Below are positions 62,479 through 64,000 of a stretch of DNA of 64,000 bases, piece after piece. Source of the DNA: an uncultured Coprococcus sp. Lineage in GTDB: Bacteria; Bacillota; Clostridia; Lachnospirales; Lachnospiraceae. Both the position numbers and the translations under genes were made by a program. The DNA lies in the NCBI GenBank assembly GCA_934247115.1, contig CAKQIY010000011.1, positions 1 through 64,000 of the forward strand, written 5' to 3'. Every line of letters begins with the position of its first letter. The stretch's first letter is position 1. Under the pieces are notes generated by a model that saw nothing but the letters and a program-made list of their open reading frames with translations, did not search any database and was not told where the DNA came from.

Positions 62479-63981
62479 TTGAGTTCAATTAGTTCAGAGG
62501 ATATTATTTCTATACTCAAAGAAGAGATAGAGAATTATGATTTTGACTCCAGGGACAAAGAAGTCGGCAAGGTCATCTATGTAGGTGATGGAATCGTAAC
62601 CGTATATGGTATAGACAATGCAATGTACGGAGAGATCGTCGTCTTTGAGAATGGCGTCAAAGGTATGGTTCAGGATATCAGAAGAACAGAGATAGGATGT
62701 ATTCTGTTCGGTCGTGATACAGGAATCAAGGAAGGAACAAAGGTCAGCAGAACAGGCAAGCGTGCAGGTATCCCTGTAGGCGATGCATTTGTCGGACGTA
62801 TAGTTGATGCCCTTGGAGCACCTATAGATGGAAAGGGCAGCATAGAGTCGACTGATTATCGTCCTATTGAGAATCCGGCTCCAAGCATAGTTGATCGTAA
62901 GTCGGTCAACCAGCCGCTTCAGACTGGAATCCTCTCGATAGATGCCATGTTCCCAATAGGTAGAGGACAGAGAGAGCTGATCATAGGAGACAGACAGACA
63001 GGTAAGACATCCATAGCGATAGATACCATTCTGAATCAGAAGGGTAAGGATGTCATCTGTGTATATGTGGCTATAGGCCAGAAGGCTTCAACCATAGCAA
63101 AGGTTGTAAACAACCTGAATAAATACGATGCGATGGACTACACGATAGTCGTTGCATCTACAGCAAGTGATTCAGCACCACTTCAGTATATCGCGCCTTA
63201 TTCAGGTACAGCGATCGCGGAGTATTTCATGCATAAGGGCAAGGATGTGCTGATCGTGTACGATGATCTGTCAAAGCACGCAGTTGCTTACAGAACATTG
63301 TCACTGCTTCTCGGACGTTCACCAGGACGTGAAGCATATCCTGGAGATGTATTCTATCTCCATTCAAGACTTCTTGAGAGATCAAGTAAGCTTAAGGATG
63401 AGCTGGGCGGAGGTTCCATCACAGCACTTCCTATTATTGAGACACAGGCAGGTGATGTATCTGCTTATATACCTACAAATGTCATATCTATCACAGATGG
63501 ACAGATATTCCTCGAGAGCGATCTGTTCTTCTCAGGTATGAGACCTGCTGTCAACGTCGGTCTGTCGGTATCACGAGTTGGTGGTGCAGCGCAGACAAAG
63601 GCGATGAAGAAGGCCGCAGGAAGTATCCGTATCGATCTGGCACAGTACAGAGAGATGGAGGTGTTCACACAGTTCAGTTCTGATCTGGATGAGAACACCA
63701 AGGAGCAGCTGCAGTACGGCAAGGGACTTATGGAGCTTTTAAAGCAGCCACTGTGCAATCCGCTGTCAATGGCAGAGGAGGTTATCATCCTGGTAGCAGC
63801 TACCAATAAGGTATTCCTTCCGGTAGAGATTTCAGAGGTCAAGAAGAAGAAACTTGAGATGCTTGAGTTCTTCCACAGTGCCCACAAGGATATCGTGGAT
63901 GAAATCGAGGAGAAGCAGGTGCTTACCGATGAGCTGAAGGACAAGATAGTCGCAGCTGCTAAGGAGTTTATCGAGAGATAG
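62479..63981 (+). CDS. atpA: ATP synthase F1 subunit alpha
   Basis: A 500-residue non-catalytic nucleotide-binding subunit of F1. The P-loop is IGDRQTGKTSIAID near residue 170, and the visible signature PAVNVGLSVSRVGGAAQ near 355 carries the arginine finger. The N-terminal beta barrel begins VGKVIYVGDGIVTVYG. The start is TTG at 62479, 4 nt after atpH, with GAGGTGA upstream. The gene is complete. Sequence after 63981 contains AGGAG, probably the ribosome site of atpG beyond the window. Confidence 0.98.
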   Translation: MSSISSEDIISILKEEIENYDFDSRDKEVGKVIYVGDGIVTVYGIDNAMYGEIVVFENGVKGMVQDIRRTEIGCILFGRDTGIKEGTKVSRTGKRAGIPVGDAFVGRIVDALGAPIDGKGSIESTDYRPIENPAPSIVDRKSVNQPLQTGILSIDAMFPIGRGQRELIIGDRQTGKTSIAIDTILNQKGKDVICVYVAIGQKASTIAKVVNNLNKYDAMDYTIVVASTASDSAPLQYIAPYSGTAIAEYFMHKGKDVLIVYDDLSKHAVAYRTLSLLLGRSPGREAYPGDVFYLHSRLLERSSKLKDELGGGSITALPIIETQAGDVSAYIPTNVISITDGQIFLESDLFFSGMRPAVNVGLSVSRVGGAAQTKAMKKAAGSIRIDLAQYREMEVFTQFSSDLDENTKEQLQYGKGLMELLKQPLCNPLSMAEEVIILVAATNKVFLPVEISEVKKKKLEMLEFFHSAHKDIVDEIEEKQVLTDELKDKIVAAAKEFIER

Positions 63982-64000
63982 ATTTCAGGAGAAATCAGAA

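Noticed and set aside
1..64000. CRISPR array, rRNA, tRNA, prophage or integrase
   Set aside because: No spaced repeat array, cloverleaf-like tRNA gene, rRNA segment or integrase/transposase protein was recognised. A full tRNA scan could not be run.

Overview
The window looks like a stretch of chromosome from an anaerobic, spore-forming member of the Lachnospiraceae (Clostridia), possibly Coprococcus-like. Three things point there: a conserved sporulation and cell-division block (spoVT-hup-rqcP-yabP-yabQ-divIC-spoIIE-tilS-hpt-ftsH), a type II fatty-acid cluster next to an F1Fo ATP synthase operon, and strong AGGAGG-type ribosome sites with frequent TTG/GTG starts. The genus is inference.

Positions 1-5.2 kb hold the 5' part of an AraC-type regulator (minus strand), a 13-bp tandem repeat, a probable Uma2-family remnant, and the Leloir genes galK, galT and galE. 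Positions 5.2-14.4 kb are one plus-strand surface-glycan operon: two GT2 glycosyltransferases, an ABC-2 exporter (permease and ATPase), a GlfT2-like galactofuranosyltransferase, a ferredoxin/F420-hydrogenase-beta/polysaccharide pyruvyltransferase fusion, and UDP-galactopyranose mutase. Leloir enzymes make UDP-Galp, Glf converts it to UDP-Galf, GlfT2-like and GT2 enzymes polymerise, the ABC pair exports. An MBOAT/DHHW pair (18.5-21.4 kb) probably O-acylates a cell-surface polymer.

That pair is flanked by two large c-di-GMP proteins with LacI-like sugar-sensor domains: a GGDEF-EAL protein with an unusual C-terminal beta-solenoid-like tail, and a canonical diguanylate cyclase. proC follows. Next comes a phosphorelay block (24.7-31.2 kb): a soluble hybrid kinase, an HD-GYP response regulator, a stand-alone Hpt protein, a wrecked solute-binding lipoprotein gene and a membrane hybrid kinase. 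The sporulation/division/housekeeping block runs to 39.9 kb.

From 40 to 52.5 kb there is accessory material: a membrane-anchored lipase-like hydrolase, a cytoplasmic GH13 neopullulanase-type enzyme, a kinase-phosphatase-ligase RNA repair protein (Pnkp type) with a second phosphoesterase, a 263-bp palindromic element that supplies the stop codon of that phosphoesterase gene, and a TetR/MMPL/heptad-repeat lipoprotein module. From 52.6 to 57.9 kb come acpP, fabD, fabG, an XRE regulator, fabF and a degenerate CobL/CbiT-like protein. An S24-type repressor follows, then a 1-kb geneless interval with a small-RNA candidate and three iterons, then a HAD protein of the kind found in RNA-repair proteins. 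The atp operon (atpB, E, F, H, A) runs to the end; atpB appears to lack a normal start codon.

The best candidates for something undescribed are the beta-solenoid-tailed c-di-GMP phosphodiesterase, the palindromic element beside the RNA-repair genes, the CobL-like pseudo-methyltransferase attached to the fab genes, and the alternative-pairing RNA between acpP and fabD.
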